Assembly (NCBI RefSeq): GCF_001677275.1
Contig: NZ_CP016178.1
Span: forward strand, 62,001-126,000
Direction of reading: 5' to 3'
DNA: 64,000 bases
Origin: Vibrio breoganii
GTDB lineage: Bacteria > Pseudomonadota > Gammaproteobacteria > Enterobacterales > Vibrionaceae
Position 1 is the first letter of the stretch. Each line of letters opens with the position of its first letter. The position numbers and the translations under genes were made by a program. Positions 7,949 to 17,422 of this stretch are shown in pieces. The notes beneath the pieces were generated by a model. The model saw only the letters and a program-made list of their open reading frames with translations. It searched no databases and was not told where the DNA came from.

Positions 7949-8983
7949 TCATGACAATTTAATTGGCTGATAGTCCGAATCATTCTTTAATAAAGCATAA
8001 GCGGTTCGAACGGTTTTGTTCGCTAAAGCAATTGCAGCGATCTTTTTTCCTCGCCGTTCGACTAGCGCTTGTAACCACTGCTCTTTGTTTGTTGTCGCTG
8101 GACGGTTTAATACATGAGTGATAACGGAAAGCGCTCCTTGAAATAAAATTGAACGAAGTCGCTTATCCGCACTGTACTTAGATATATGTCCAATACGCTC
8201 TTTCCCGCCGGAACTGTTCTGTTTAGGTGTTAGCCCTATATTAGCGGATGCTTCTCGGCCATTAGAAAAGTTTTCACCTCGCCCTAATCGTAACGCTAAC
8301 CCTAGCGCCCCTAACGGACCGACCCCTTCTAGCTTCATCAGCTTTTTGCAAATATGATGCGACTTAACCAAAGATTCGAGCTGCCTATCTAGTTCTTGCA
8401 AGTGTTCAATTTGGCACAATAAATGTGACCATGACCTGTGTAGCGCCGTTCTAAAACTATCAGGTAAAGAGTTATCAGCATCTTCTAGGATGAAAGGGAT
8501 TTCCTTTCTTAACTTAGATAGGCCTTGCGGTAGAATAACTCCGAACTCAGCTAATACTCCTCGCATCTGGTTACTTTGTGCGACTAGTTGAACCTTAGCC
8601 AAGTGTCGCATACGCTCTAACGATTGAAGTGCCTGCTCCTCAGTTGAGTGAATATGAGTACCATGGATGTGCTCTTGCTGTGCTGCAACACCAATGGCTA
8701 AAGCATCATTCCTATCTGTCTTTTGCTTGGTTTGAAATGCTTTTACGGCTCTGGCGTTGATGACTTTTACAATGTGGCCTGCGCTAATTGCGAATCGAGC
8801 CCAGTAGTGTGCACTGCCACAGGCTTCCATAGCCACGAGGGCTTGTTTTTCATTTATCAGAATTTCTTTGAGTTTTGCTCGACTGACTTCGCGGTTGTAA
8901 ATGACTTTTCCGTTAGGGCAGAGTTTGCAAACTTGGAATACATTCTTTGCTAAATCAATAGCTAATAGATTAGGCTTAGTCAT
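7949..8983 (-). CDS. IS110/IS1111-family transposase
   Basis: A full-length 344-residue recombinase. The N-terminal RuvC-like DEDD domain begins with AIDLAKNVFQVC (first Asp), has VAMEACGSAHYWAR (Glu) and QKTDRNDALAI (Asp pair); the C-terminal Tnp20 domain holds KLEGVGPLGALGLALRLG and NIGLTPKQNSSGGKERIGHISKYSADKRLRSIL with the conserved serine. No frameshift or stop interrupts it, so the element may be active. These recombinases act with an element-encoded guide RNA (bridge RNA/seekRNA). Confidence 0.95.
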   Translation of the reverse strand: MTKPNLLAIDLAKNVFQVCKLCPNGKVIYNREVSRAKLKEILINEKQALVAMEACGSAHYWARFAISAGHIVKVINARAVKAFQTKQKTDRNDALAIGVAAQQEHIHGTHIHSTEEQALQSLERMRHLAKVQLVAQSNQMRGVLAEFGVILPQGLSKLRKEIPFILEDADNSLPDSFRTALHRSWSHLLCQIEHLQELDRQLESLVKSHHICKKLMKLEGVGPLGALGLALRLGRGENFSNGREASANIGLTPKQNSSGGKERIGHISKYSADKRLRSILFQGALSVITHVLNRPATTNKEQWLQALVERRGKKIAAIALANKTVRTAYALLKNDSDYQPIKLS

Positions 8984-9053
8984 GTATGGGCTCCTTTGGC
9001 TAATCTTTAGTCGGATTAAGACCGTAGCTCCTCAAGGAGAGGGAGTCCATACA

Positions 9054-9382
9054 TCTGGATAAGCTCATTCGAGCTTTCCAGAATGACGCGCTGAAGTAGA
9101 TATACGTTGCGACGATTAATTGGACGTCATCCCTGAAAATTCCATAGGAATTTATCTGGGATCTTAGAGAGTGCTTAATTGAACAATGTGCAGTCTAAGG
9201 TTCTGGATAAGCTCATTCGAGCTTTCCAGAATGACGCGTTGAAGTAGATATACGTTGCGACGATTAATTGGACGTCATCCCTGAAAATTCCATAGGAATT
9301 TATCTGGGATCTTAGAGAGTGCTTAATTGAATAATGTGCACTTTAAGATTCTGGATAAGCTCATTCGAGCTTTCCAGAATGA
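9054..9382. repeat. 148-bp tandem repeat containing palindromic modules (2.2 copies)
   Basis: Two nearly identical 148-bp units (9054-9201, 9202-9349) and the start of a third (9350-9382). Each unit holds two hairpins: CTGGATAAGCTC-ATTC-GAGCTTTCCAG and a second built on CGTCATCCCTGA...ATCTGGGATCTTAGAGAGTGC. The IS110 element next door interrupts the left part of the first unit; its other half is at 7697-7729. A degenerate module follows at about 9427-9465. No gene is seen in 9383-9499. Confidence 0.9.
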
Positions 9383-9499
9383 CAATTGTTACTCCACTGT
9401 GCGTATATATTTACTACAGCGCACTCGTCATCCTAGAAAGTGCCATAGCTAACCAATGGCAATCTCTAAGGTACTGATTATCATGAGAGTGACCTACCT

Positions 9500-11101
9500 T
9501 TACGAATTATCAGTCTTAAAAATATGCACATCTCTTTGAGGGAACGGGATAGTAATGCCGTTCGCATCAAACTGGCGTTTGACCTCTTCGGTTACGTCCC
9601 AGTACACATCCCAGTAGTCGTCGGTTCTTACCCAAGGGCGGACAATTAGGTCAACGGATGATTCGTTTAGCGTGTGGACACGTACATTCATCTCTGGGTT
9701 TTTAAGAACTCTATCGTGGTTTTCTAGAACCTTAATCGCAATTTCTTTCGCAAAATCAAAGTCATCGGAATAGGCAATGCCAAATACCATATCGACACGA
9801 CGGACGCGTTCAGAGGTCATATTGTTAATGACGTCACCCCATATTTTGTTGTTTGGAATGACAAGGGTTTGGTTATCTAAAGTACGGATTGTGGTTGATA
9901 CCAAGCTCATGTGACTCACGTTACCTTGAATCCCCGCAACCTGAACCAAGTCCTTCACATCAAATGGGCGGTAGATAAGGATCATCAATCCTGATGCAAA
10001 ATTAGACAGGGTGTCTTGCAATGCAAAACCAATGATGACACCGGCAACACCGAAACCGGTAAGCAGTGGACCAAGGTTGATACCTACCTGAGACAAGGCG
10101 ATTAACAAGCCAATAAAGGTAACGGCTTTCGCCACGATGGAGATAAAGAAGTCTTGCATCAACACACTAAAATCCATTTTTGAGTGCGATACGCTTTTCT
10201 TCACAAGATTAGCCACCAGCCTAGACAAAATGCGAGTGACCCAGAGTATTGCCAAGAACACCAGTAGCTTAACCAGCAGTGACGGTGAGTTATCTAGCGC
10301 CCAATCTTTAAATGAGTCGAGCCATTCACTGAGTAATCCAAATGCCACATTCACATCAAGCACGTCTGCATTGATGTCACCAGTCATGGCAAATAAGGTT
10401 TGCTTATATTCGGTCACATCCAACCCAAAGTCTGACATAAGAGCTACTGTGTTGTTCATGCTTGAGAGCAAGAAACGTTGTAGTTGCTCCAGGGCAAAAA
10501 TTTGTTTTTCTAGATCCGCTTTATCCGCCTCAATGGTGTAGTTCATCCGCTCATCGAGCGCCCTTTTGCGGCTATCTAGATAAATAACGATGTCGTACAG
10601 CACCTCACTACGTTTTTGAAGATCTTGCTTGAAGCCGGTTTCATCCAACTCTATTTCTAGAGTTTTAGCCCAACCAAAGGTCGTTGCAAGCTCAGTGTAA
10701 TAGACATCAACACTACTGATCCTTTGCTGAGTCAAAAACTGGTATTCCGCCTTTTCAGCAGCATCCGCATCTCGAGTGTTACTAAACAGGGTTTCCGCTT
10801 GTTTATCCGCATGAACAATTAGCGCTTGGAGCATGCTAGCTTGAGCCGGGACAAGAGTCTTTAACTCTTTTGAGTCGGGAGACTGCGCGATTAGGTTTGA
10901 AATACTATCCCTAAGTACTGCGTTCTTGCGTCGCAATACGTCTTCAAGAAACAGGGCTTGCTCTCCCTTTGCTGCCTCAATCTTTTCTAACTGAGCAGTA
11001 AACTGTTGTTGTTGCTTTAACAAATGGCTGGTATCAGCTGCTATGGCAATACTGGCAAAGATATTGCACAGAAAAACGAGCAGTAGTAATCCTTTACGCA
11101 T
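9500..11101 (-). CDS. MscS-family mechanosensitive channel with periplasmic N-terminal domain
   Basis: A 533-residue protein. A signal peptide (residues 1-22) leads into about 230 residues of helical, coiled-coil-like sequence (LLKQQQQFTAQLEKIEAAKG...), then three membrane helices (about 270-370) and the MscS pore/beta domain with GVAGVIIGFALQDTLSNFASG and IYRPFDVKDLVQVAG. It opens under membrane tension to release solutes during hypo-osmotic shock. The long periplasmic extension places it with the larger MscS homologues (YbdG/YnaI/MscM types) rather than minimal MscS. It stands alone, divergent from the cox operon. Confidence 0.9.
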   Translation of the reverse strand: MRKGLLLLVFLCNIFASIAIAADTSHLLKQQQQFTAQLEKIEAAKGEQALFLEDVLRRKNAVLRDSISNLIAQSPDSKELKTLVPAQASMLQALIVHADKQAETLFSNTRDADAAEKAEYQFLTQQRISSVDVYYTELATTFGWAKTLEIELDETGFKQDLQKRSEVLYDIVIYLDSRKRALDERMNYTIEADKADLEKQIFALEQLQRFLLSSMNNTVALMSDFGLDVTEYKQTLFAMTGDINADVLDVNVAFGLLSEWLDSFKDWALDNSPSLLVKLLVFLAILWVTRILSRLVANLVKKSVSHSKMDFSVLMQDFFISIVAKAVTFIGLLIALSQVGINLGPLLTGFGVAGVIIGFALQDTLSNFASGLMILIYRPFDVKDLVQVAGIQGNVSHMSLVSTTIRTLDNQTLVIPNNKIWGDVINNMTSERVRRVDMVFGIAYSDDFDFAKEIAIKVLENHDRVLKNPEMNVRVHTLNESSVDLIVRPWVRTDDYWDVYWDVTEEVKRQFDANGITIPFPQRDVHIFKTDNS

Positions 11102-11436
11102 GATGAGATCTCTTTGGAATTGTTATAAAAAATATGAGGTTACAGATGAGCTACCTTAGCTGGGAGTATAGTTAAACTTTGATCTGTTCGCTGAGCAATA
11201 ACAGCGAATTTCACTGATTTCTTGATTGTTATCCAATCTAAACTAGCATTTATTAACATAAATATAACATGGTTGTATCGTAGGGTTGCACAGACAACCT
11301 AACGAGTGTGTGAAGAATCTTTTAGGGTGCGCATACCTGACCTCTGTCGTTCAGATATGCATTGACGTTCAAATGTTCTGATGAGCTGGGTAGATTCCGG
11401 CCTCAACATTGGCTCACCAGGAGGGTGATACGCCTA
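11102..11436. other. Divergent intergenic region, MscS / cox operon
   Basis: 335 bp with no gene. It must hold the promoters of the leftward MscS gene and the rightward cox operon. I see no clear CRP, FNR or other operator match; AT-rich sequence lies at 11220-11280. Confidence 0.4.
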
Positions 11437-12633
11437 ATGCGAGACCATAAAGTAATGCGATCATTCGTGAGAGTAGTCGATCGGCTACGCGCGTGGTTTT
11501 TCAGCTTGTGTTTTGGGGTGGTTGTAAGCGCGCCCAGCACAGTCTCGGCTGAAAATACTGAGTCTTCCTTCAATATGACCCAAGGTGTAACAGAGATAAG
11601 TGGCAAGGTGTATCACCTGCACATGCTTATTTTCTATATCTGCGTCGCGATAGCGGTCGTGGTATTTGGAGTGATGTTCTACTCCATCATCAAGCATCGT
11701 AAATCCAAAGGCGCAGTCGCCGCTAATTTCCATGAAAGTACCAAGGTCGAGATCATCTGGACCGTTATTCCAATCCTTATTCTTATCGGCATGGCCATTC
11801 CTGCGACCAAGACGCTTATTGAGATGGAAGACACCAGTGAGTCTGATATCACGGTTAAGATCACCGGTTCACAGTGGAAGTGGCACTACAGCTACTTTGA
11901 CCATGACGTTGAGTTTTTCAGTTATCTCTCCACCAGTAATGAACAAATTGAGGGTACGGATGAGAAGGGTGAGCACTACCTACTAGAGGTAGACAATGCG
12001 TTGGTGCTTCCTATCGGTAAAAAAATCCGTTTCTTAATGACCTCTGATGATGTGATTCACTCTTGGTGGGTGCCTGATTTTGCGGTGAAAAAGGACACTA
12101 TCCCAGGGTTTATCAACGAGGCGTGGACCAAGATTGATAAACCGGGAATCTATCGCGGGCAATGTGCAGAGCTGTGTGGGCGCAATCATGGCTTTATGCC
12201 TATCGTAGTCCAAGCCGTTGAGGCTGCAGAATTTGATGAGTGGATAGCCAATAAAGAACAAGAGCTAGCGGCTGCCAAATTAGAAGAGCAGAAAGCACTA
12301 GAAAAAACCTTGGGTATGGATGAACTGATGGCGCTGGGTAAAGACGTTTACGAAGGCCGCTGTGCGGTCTGTCATCAGAGTAACGGCTTAGGTGTCGCTA
12401 ATGTGTTCCCTGCAATGAAAGGCAGCGCAGTAGTGCTTGGGGATGTGAATGGTCATATCGATATTATCGCCAACGGTGTGAGTGGAACCGCGATGCAGGC
12501 ATTTGGCACTCAGCTGACCGCTGAAGAGATCGCGGCCGTGGTCACCTATGAGCGTAATGCATGGGACAACAATACTGGTGATGTAGTGCAAGCTTCCGAT
12601 GTGAGTACACAAATGAATGCGGAGGGTGAGTGA
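11437..12633 (+). CDS. coxB: Cytochrome c oxidase subunit II with fused cytochrome c domain
   Basis: A 398-residue protein. An N-terminal signal/anchor (to about residue 38) is followed by two membrane helices, then the cupredoxin domain with the dinuclear CuA site: HSWWVPDF and [13 protein letters not shown]. The C-terminal part carries a class I cytochrome c domain with the heme motif CAVCH and a distal Met region (GTAMQAF). This is the caa3-type arrangement, in which the fused heme passes electrons to CuA. ATG 11437 is preferred (AGGAGG 12 bases upstream, good signal peptide); longer in-frame starts exist upstream. First gene of the cox operon, overlapping coxA by one base (TGATG). Confidence 0.95.
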   Translation: MRDHKVMRSFVRVVDRLRAWFFSLCFGVVVSAPSTVSAENTESSFNMTQGVTEISGKVYHLHMLIFYICVAIAVVVFGVMFYSIIKHRKSKGAVAANFHESTKVEIIWTVIPILILIGMAIPATKTLIEMEDTSESDITVKITGSQWKWHYSYFDHDVEFFSYLSTSNEQIEGTDEKGEHYLLEVDNALVLPIGKKIRFLMTSDDVIHSWWVPDFAVKKDTIPGFINEAWTKIDKPGIYRGQCAELCGRNHGFMPIVVQAVEAAEFDEWIANKEQELAAAKLEEQKALEKTLGMDELMALGKDVYEGRCAVCHQSNGLGVANVFPAMKGSAVVLGDVNGHIDIIANGVSGTAMQAFGTQLTAEEIAAVVTYERNAWDNNTGDVVQASDVSTQMNAEGE

Positions 12634-14261
12634 TGAAAGAGTTCGATAAAACCTCTACCTATGAGAGTACTGCTGCCGATGATCTTCATGCGGGTGGCAG
12701 TGCCGATCACGATCATCATGGACCTGCAAAAGGATTGGCGCGCTGGATCTACTCAACTAACCACAAAGATATAGGAACACTGTATCTATGGTTTAGTTTG
12801 ATCATGTTCTTTACCGGCGGCGCAATGGCGATGATTATTCGCGCAGAATTATTCCAACCGGGTTTGCAGCTGGTTGATCCTCAATTCTTCAATCAGATGA
12901 CCACAGTACATGGCTTAGTGATGGTATTTGGTGCAGTCATGCCTGCCTTTACTGGCCTTGCTAACTGGATGATCCCTATGATGATAGGGGCGCCAGATAT
13001 GGCTCTTCCACGAATGAACAACCTGAGCTTTTGGATCCTGCCCTTTGCCTTCTTAATCTTATTAAGCTCGCTGTTCATGCCTGGTGGTGGTCCTGATTTT
13101 GGTTGGACCTTCTACGCACCTCTTTCTACGACCTACGGGCCTGATAGCACCGCACTGTTTGTGTTCTCGGTTCACATTATGGGTATCAGCTCCATCATGG
13201 GGGCGATTAACGTCATCGTGACTATCTTCAATATGCGCGCCCCTGGCATGACACTGATGAAGATGCCTTTGTTTGTGTGGACTTGGTTAATCACCGCATT
13301 CTTATTGATAGCGGTAATGCCGGTGCTCGCAGGTGCAGTGACCATGGTTCTCACTGATAAATACTTTGGCACTAGCTTTTTTGATGCAGCCGGTGGTGGC
13401 GACCCTGTGATGTTCCAGCATATCTTCTGGTTCTTCGGACACCCTGAGGTGTACATCATGATCTTGCCATCCTTCGGTATTGTTTCAGCAATCGTACCGG
13501 CATTCAGTGGCAAGAAGTTGTTTGGCTACCATTCAATGGTATATGCAACCTGTTCGATCGCACTTCTGTCATTCTTAGTGTGGGCTCACCACATGTTTAC
13601 CACAGGGATGCCGGTTTTTGCCGAAATATTCTTTATGTATTGCACCATGCTGATAGCGGTACCCACGGGGGTGAAGGTATTTAACTGGGTGGCCACCATG
13701 TGGCGAGGGGCGCTCACCTTTGAGACGCCAATGTTATTTGCCATCGCCTTTATCGTGCTGTTTACCATCGGCGGTTTCTCTGGACTGATGCTGGCGATAG
13801 TCCCAGCTGACTTCCAATACCATGACACCTATTTCGTGGTGGCACACTTCCACTATGTATTAGTGTCTGGAGCGGTATTCTCCATTATGGCGGCAGCCTA
13901 CTACTGGCTACCCAAATGGACTGGCAATATGTACAACCAGAAATTGAGCTTACTCCATTTCTGGACATCGATTGTCTCGGTGAACGTGTTGTTCTTCCCT
14001 ATGCACTTCTTAGGATTGGCGGGTATGCCACGCAGGATCCCTGATTACGCTATCCAATTTGCAGATGTGAATCAGATCGTTTCCATTGGGGGATTTGCAT
14101 TTGGGCTTTCCCAGTTGATCTTCTTGTGGGTGGTCATCAAGTGCATCCGAGGTGGAGAAAAGGCTCCGGCCAAGCCTTGGGAAAGGGCTGAGGGTCTTGA
14201 ATGGACCGTGCCAAGCCCTGCACCGCATCATACCTTCTCAACGCCCCCTAAAGTGGATTAA
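12633..14261 (+). CDS. coxA: Cytochrome c oxidase subunit I (aa3 type)
   Basis: A 542-residue, twelve-helix subunit that holds heme a and the heme a3-CuB centre where oxygen is reduced and protons pumped. Visible ligands and motifs: [10 protein letters not shown] with the CuB His and the His-Tyr cross-link region, the WAHHMFTTG CuB His pair, and [12 protein letters not shown] with the heme histidines; the ESxxxP-free D-channel type residues follow the A-type pattern. ATG 12633 has GGAGG seven bases upstream; GTG 12630 is an alternative. A His-rich N-terminal tail ([12 protein letters not shown]) precedes the first helix. Confidence 0.97.
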   Translation: MKEFDKTSTYESTAADDLHAGGSADHDHHGPAKGLARWIYSTNHKDIGTLYLWFSLIMFFTGGAMAMIIRAELFQPGLQLVDPQFFNQMTTVHGLVMVFGAVMPAFTGLANWMIPMMIGAPDMALPRMNNLSFWILPFAFLILLSSLFMPGGGPDFGWTFYAPLSTTYGPDSTALFVFSVHIMGISSIMGAINVIVTIFNMRAPGMTLMKMPLFVWTWLITAFLLIAVMPVLAGAVTMVLTDKYFGTSFFDAAGGGDPVMFQHIFWFFGHPEVYIMILPSFGIVSAIVPAFSGKKLFGYHSMVYATCSIALLSFLVWAHHMFTTGMPVFAEIFFMYCTMLIAVPTGVKVFNWVATMWRGALTFETPMLFAIAFIVLFTIGGFSGLMLAIVPADFQYHDTYFVVAHFHYVLVSGAVFSIMAAAYYWLPKWTGNMYNQKLSLLHFWTSIVSVNVLFFPMHFLGLAGMPRRIPDYAIQFADVNQIVSIGGFAFGLSQLIFLWVVIKCIRGGEKAPAKPWERAEGLEWTVPSPAPHHTFSTPPKVD

Positions 14262-14266
14262 GAATT

Positions 14267-14899
14267 ATGAGCAAGGGAATGTCGAATAAGAAACTCACAC
14301 TGGTACTGTGTGGAGCCACCGTCGCTATGTTTGGCTTTGGCTTTGCTCTTGTACCTTTGTACGACATTCTTTGCGAGCAGCTGGGTATTAACGGCAAAAC
14401 CTCTACCGTAGCAGTGCAAGAGCCAGAGTCTATGCAAGTGGACGAGTCGCGAACCATAAAGGTCGAGTTTGTTTCGCACATTCCTCCGGGCTTGCCTATC
14501 ACGTTTGAACCTCAGTCTAAGGTGATGAAGGTTCATCCTGGACAGATAATTCGCACAGCCTATATAGCAACGAACGAATCAAAAACGGCACTAGTGGCTC
14601 AGGCTGTACCTTCTGTGTCTCCAGGGTTGGGGGCAACACACTTTAATAAAATTGAATGCTTCTGTTTTAATCAGCAACCGCTCAACGCCAAGCAAGAGGC
14701 GGAGCTGCCGTTGATTTTTTATGTAGAGCATGACTTACCAGATTCCATCCATACGCTAACTTTGTCTTATACGTTGTATGACATCAGTGACAGCGTTGAC
14801 GATAGTGACCAGAAACTCGCTTCCTTGGCTGTGCCAGAAAAATTGGCTGTATCGGAGCAATTGGCGCAGACACATGACACGCAAGGAGATGCGTTATGA
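14267..14899 (+). CDS. ctaG: Cytochrome oxidase copper chaperone Cox11/CtaG
   Basis: A 210-residue inner-membrane protein with one N-terminal helix and a periplasmic immunoglobulin-like domain. The copper-binding motif CFCF is present in IECFCFNQQPL, and VPLYDILCEQ follows the anchor helix as in the family. It delivers copper to the CuB site of subunit I. The start is ATG 14267; ATG 14279 with AGGG just upstream is possible. The stop codon overlaps the coxC start (ATGA). Confidence 0.93.
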   Translation: MSKGMSNKKLTLVLCGATVAMFGFGFALVPLYDILCEQLGINGKTSTVAVQEPESMQVDESRTIKVEFVSHIPPGLPITFEPQSKVMKVHPGQIIRTAYIATNESKTALVAQAVPSVSPGLGATHFNKIECFCFNQQPLNAKQEAELPLIFYVEHDLPDSIHTLTLSYTLYDISDSVDDSDQKLASLAVPEKLAVSEQLAQTHDTQGDAL

Positions 14900-15771
14900 G
14901 TGACAAACACGAAACTTATTACGTTCCAGCCCAAAGCCAGTGGCCTTTAGTGGCTGCTTTCGCATTGTTTTTTGTTGCCGTTGGAGCAGGACTGACCGTT
15001 CAGACCATGAATGATGGTGGTTTATTAGGCCCTTGGTTATTAGCCATTGGCTTTGTTGGTTTGCTGGTGGTGTTGGCCGGTTGGTTCACCAATGTGGTTC
15101 AAGAGTCATTGTCTGGCTATTACAGCGCACAAATAGCCCGCTCTTTTAGACAAGGTATGAGTTGGTTCATCTTTTCTGAGGTGATGTTCTTTGGGGCTTT
15201 CTTTGGCGCGCTCTTCTACGCACGAATGTTCTCTGTGCCTTGGCTAGGAGGGGCAGACAACAACGTAATGACCAACGAAGTGCTGTGGCCGACCTTTGAG
15301 GCCATGTGGCCGCTGACCTTGACTCCTGGCGGCGATACAACGCAAGCCATGGGCTGGCAAGGTCTTCCGCTAAAGAACACGGTTATCTTATTGCTCTCTT
15401 CTGTGACGCTGCATATGGCGCACGTTAGCCTTGAGCAGAACAAGCGCATGGCGTTAGTGGTGTGGCTGGAGTTAACCATAGTATTGGCTGGATTCTTCTT
15501 ATTCTTCCAAGCCGAAGAGTATATCCACGCCTATCAAGATATGGGACTCACCTTACAATCAGGCATCTATGGCAATACCTTCTTTTTGCTAACCGGTTTC
15601 CACGGGATGCATGTATTCATAGGCACGGTATTTTTGATCGTGCTGCTGTTTAGAATCAGCAAAGACCACTTTACCCCTAAAGACCATTTTGGCTTTCAAG
15701 CAGGAAGCTGGTACTGGCATTTCGTCGATGTGGTATGGCTATGCCTATTCATCTTTGTGTATGTGATTTGA
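14896..15771 (+). CDS. coxC: Cytochrome c oxidase subunit III
   Basis: A 291-residue protein with seven predicted membrane helices. Family motifs include FSEVMFFGAFFGALFYAR, HGMHVFIGTVFL and the C-terminal WYWHFVDVVWLCLF. Subunit III stabilises the oxidase core and the proton-uptake path. It overlaps ctaG by four bases. Downstream the operon is interrupted by a short repeat and by the antisense DUF2909 gene before SURF1. Confidence 0.96.
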   Translation: MSDKHETYYVPAQSQWPLVAAFALFFVAVGAGLTVQTMNDGGLLGPWLLAIGFVGLLVVLAGWFTNVVQESLSGYYSAQIARSFRQGMSWFIFSEVMFFGAFFGALFYARMFSVPWLGGADNNVMTNEVLWPTFEAMWPLTLTPGGDTTQAMGWQGLPLKNTVILLLSSVTLHMAHVSLEQNKRMALVVWLELTIVLAGFFLFFQAEEYIHAYQDMGLTLQSGIYGNTFFLLTGFHGMHVFIGTVFLIVLLFRISKDHFTPKDHFGFQAGSWYWHFVDVVWLCLFIFVYVI

Positions 15772-15778
15772 CGCGACG

Positions 15779-15833
15779 TCATCCTCGAGCGCTTGCGGCC
15801 CCGTCATCCTCGAGTGCTCCTATCGAGGATCTA
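15779..15833. repeat. Palindromic repeat modules after coxC
   Basis: Two partial copies of the CGTCATCC...GGATC module: CGTCATCCTCGAGCGC and CGTCATCCTCGAGTGCTCCTATCGAGGATC, the latter folding as ATCCTCGA/TCGAGGAT. Related to modules near 9, 19.5 and 37-38 kb. Confidence 0.7.
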
Positions 15834-15871
15834 CTTTGCCACAAGGGCAGACTTAAATTTTGGGAAAAACC

Positions 15872-16093
15872 CTAATAAGGCCGCTGATTAGGCACAACCC
15901 AACCCAGCTTCAACGCTAGGATCAAAAACAGGATAACAACAGCAGATAACGCAACACGGCGGCCAAGATAACGGCTCATAGGTACCTTAGAATCAGGCTC
16001 TTCTCGCACCATGTGTACCATCGCAAGAGCAAGATTGAAGACAATAAATAGCAGTAACAGGATGATTATTAATTTGAACAGCAGTGGTGACAT
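15872..16093 (-). CDS. DUF2909 twin-transmembrane protein, antisense within the cox operon
   Basis: A 73-residue protein with two membrane helices (LLFKLIIILLLLFIVFNLALAMV and the ALSAVVILFLILALKLGWVV region) separated by a short charged loop, matching the DUF2909 family often found beside cytochrome oxidase genes. ATG 16093 has AGGAG five bases upstream. It lies head-to-head with SURF1, whose start overlaps its 5' end by about 20-30 bp, so the whole gene is antisense to any coxC-SURF1 read-through transcript. Function unknown; association with oxidase assembly is inferred from position. Confidence 0.8.
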   Translation of the reverse strand: MSPLLFKLIIILLLLFIVFNLALAMVHMVREEPDSKVPMSRYLGRRVALSAVVILFLILALKLGWVVPNQRPY

Positions 16094-16835
16094 CAGGTCT
16101 CCTAGGTCTTCAAAAAAAGCGCTTTGGATAGTAGCGACTGTCTTAACTGTGGTTCTGTTTTTGGTTCTGGTCAAATTGGGCTTCTGGCAACTGTCTCGTG
16201 GAGAAGAAAAGCTACTCCTTGAGCAACAGCTGCAAGATAGGGAGCAGATGACACCTATGGTGATTGAGCAGTTAGCAGAGATAGACAGTGAATTCACCCT
16301 TACTGGTTTCCCTTTGCAGGTAGATGTAGAACCTGAAGCTATCCCTCTTGTTTACATTGATAACGTGACGGTTGAGGGAAGGGTTGGGTATACCGTTTTG
16401 CAACCCATGGCGATCTATTTTCAGGGTGAAAAACAAATATTGCTGGTTGAGTTAGGCTTTGCTGTGGCGACTTCTACTCGAGATCGACTACCCAGAGTCA
16501 ATAGTATTGAGACAGCGCAGAATGTAGTCGGGCGGGTGTATCAGCGAAGCCTCAACCCATTAAGCAGTGATGTGATGCAAGAACAAATGCTAGGGGGCAT
16601 TCGTATTCAAAACCTTAATCTAAACCAGTTATCTATGGTGTTAGATACTCTCTTGTTTGATTTTGTTCTTCAGCCGTACGCCTTGCCCAATAGTGATCTG
16701 CCGAAGATTTGGTCACCCTACCCAATGACCTCACAGAAGCATTTTGGATATGCATTTCAATGGTTTGGTATGGCCACGGTTTATGCCCTGCTCGTTGTCC
16801 TGTTTGTGGTAAGAAAGAGAAAAGTGAAGGAATGA
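16062..16835 (+). CDS. SURF1-family cytochrome oxidase assembly protein
   Basis: About 257 residues with an N-terminal helix ending in LVKLGFWQLSRGEEK, a periplasmic domain and a C-terminal helix (AFQWFGMATVYALLVVLFVV), the topology and motifs of SURF1, which helps insert heme a into subunit I. The start is uncertain: ATG 16062 has no clear ribosome site, TTG 16074 is another choice. Either overlaps the 5' end of the antisense DUF2909 gene, leaving no space for a separate promoter, so it is probably read from the cox transcript. The stop codon overlaps the next gene's earliest ATG. Confidence 0.88.
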   Translation: MIINLNSSGDIRSPRSSKKALWIVATVLTVVLFLVLVKLGFWQLSRGEEKLLLEQQLQDREQMTPMVIEQLAEIDSEFTLTGFPLQVDVEPEAIPLVYIDNVTVEGRVGYTVLQPMAIYFQGEKQILLVELGFAVATSTRDRLPRVNSIETAQNVVGRVYQRSLNPLSSDVMQEQMLGGIRIQNLNLNQLSMVLDTLLFDFVLQPYALPNSDLPKIWSPYPMTSQKHFGYAFQWFGMATVYALLVVLFVVRKRKVKE

Positions 16836-16837
16836 CT

Positions 16838-17398
16838 ATGCAAAGCCAAGCGATTTATCCTCAGCAAAAACAGGGACGGCTTAAGCTACTGGCTTTGATC
16901 CTGATATTTGCTTTACCTGTGGTTGCCGCTCACTTGATATTGAATCAAGGGTGGTATCAGTCAGGGGTCACGAATAAAGGCGTGCTTATTGAACCTAGGT
17001 TCACTTTTGAATCCGCGGGCCTTGTGAGCCCAGTTTCTGATACTTGGCAATTGGCCTTTATTGTTCCGGACAAGTGCGATCAAGTGTGTGAGCAAAGATG
17101 GCACTTATTGAACCAGAGTTATATTGCTCTTGGGGCGTACAGCGAGCGAGTGGTAGTTACTTTGTATGTGTCAGAAACTGCGGATACATCTTGGCTTGCG
17201 AAAAATCAATCCAACTATCCGATTTTGCAGTTGAATGCACATCCCGTCCCCGTTGAGTCTCAAGATTATTTGCTCGTCGACCCACTAGGACAGTGGGTAA
17301 TGCGTTATCCGCAAGCTGAAGCGAATACGCTGGTGGCACAAAATAAGGGGCTGATCGCCGACGTACGAAAAATCCTTAAGCTTTCACGAGTCGGATAG
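16838..17398 (+). CDS. Membrane-anchored Sco/thioredoxin-like oxidase-associated protein
   Basis: A 186-residue protein with one N-terminal helix and a periplasmic domain. After a predicted strand (WQLAFIVPDK) comes CDQVC, a Cys-x3-Cys pair in the place where Sco proteins have their copper/redox CxxxC, and the later YLLVDPLGQWVMRY resembles the Sco/thioredoxin beta-hairpin. The Sco histidine ligand is not evident. It may act as thiol reductase or copper carrier for CuA. ATG 16838 has AAGGA six bases upstream; ATG 16832 overlaps the SURF1 stop. No standard Sco gene is seen elsewhere in the operon. Confidence 0.7.
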   Translation: MQSQAIYPQQKQGRLKLLALILIFALPVVAAHLILNQGWYQSGVTNKGVLIEPRFTFESAGLVSPVSDTWQLAFIVPDKCDQVCEQRWHLLNQSYIALGAYSERVVVTLYVSETADTSWLAKNQSNYPILQLNAHPVPVESQDYLLVDPLGQWVMRYPQAEANTLVAQNKGLIADVRKILKLSRVG

Positions 17399-17422
17399 CG
17401 ACTAAATATGCGAGGAAACGAT

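Larger units (their letters stand above)
7730..9053 (-). mobile_element. IS110-family element, IS1111 group, inserted in a palindromic repeat
   Basis: About 1.32 kb. One transposase gene is flanked by subterminal inverted repeats: ATGGACCCCCTC at 7733-7744 and its complement with one mismatch (GAGGGAGTCCAT) at 9039-9050, each about 3 bases inside the deduced ends. Subterminal repeats of this kind define the IS1111 group of IS110 elements. The flanks fit together into one copy of a local palindromic repeat: the left flank ends ...CTAAGATTCT and the right begins (TCT)GGATAAGCTC, exactly as in the uninterrupted copies at 9202 and 9350. The ends are placed by this comparison and may be off by up to 3 bases because TCT occurs at both junctions. 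Confidence 0.85.

Noticed and set aside
16011..16061. Longer N-terminus for SURF1
   Set aside because: It would lie inside the antisense DUF2909 gene and lacks a ribosome site; the anchor helix already begins soon after 16062.
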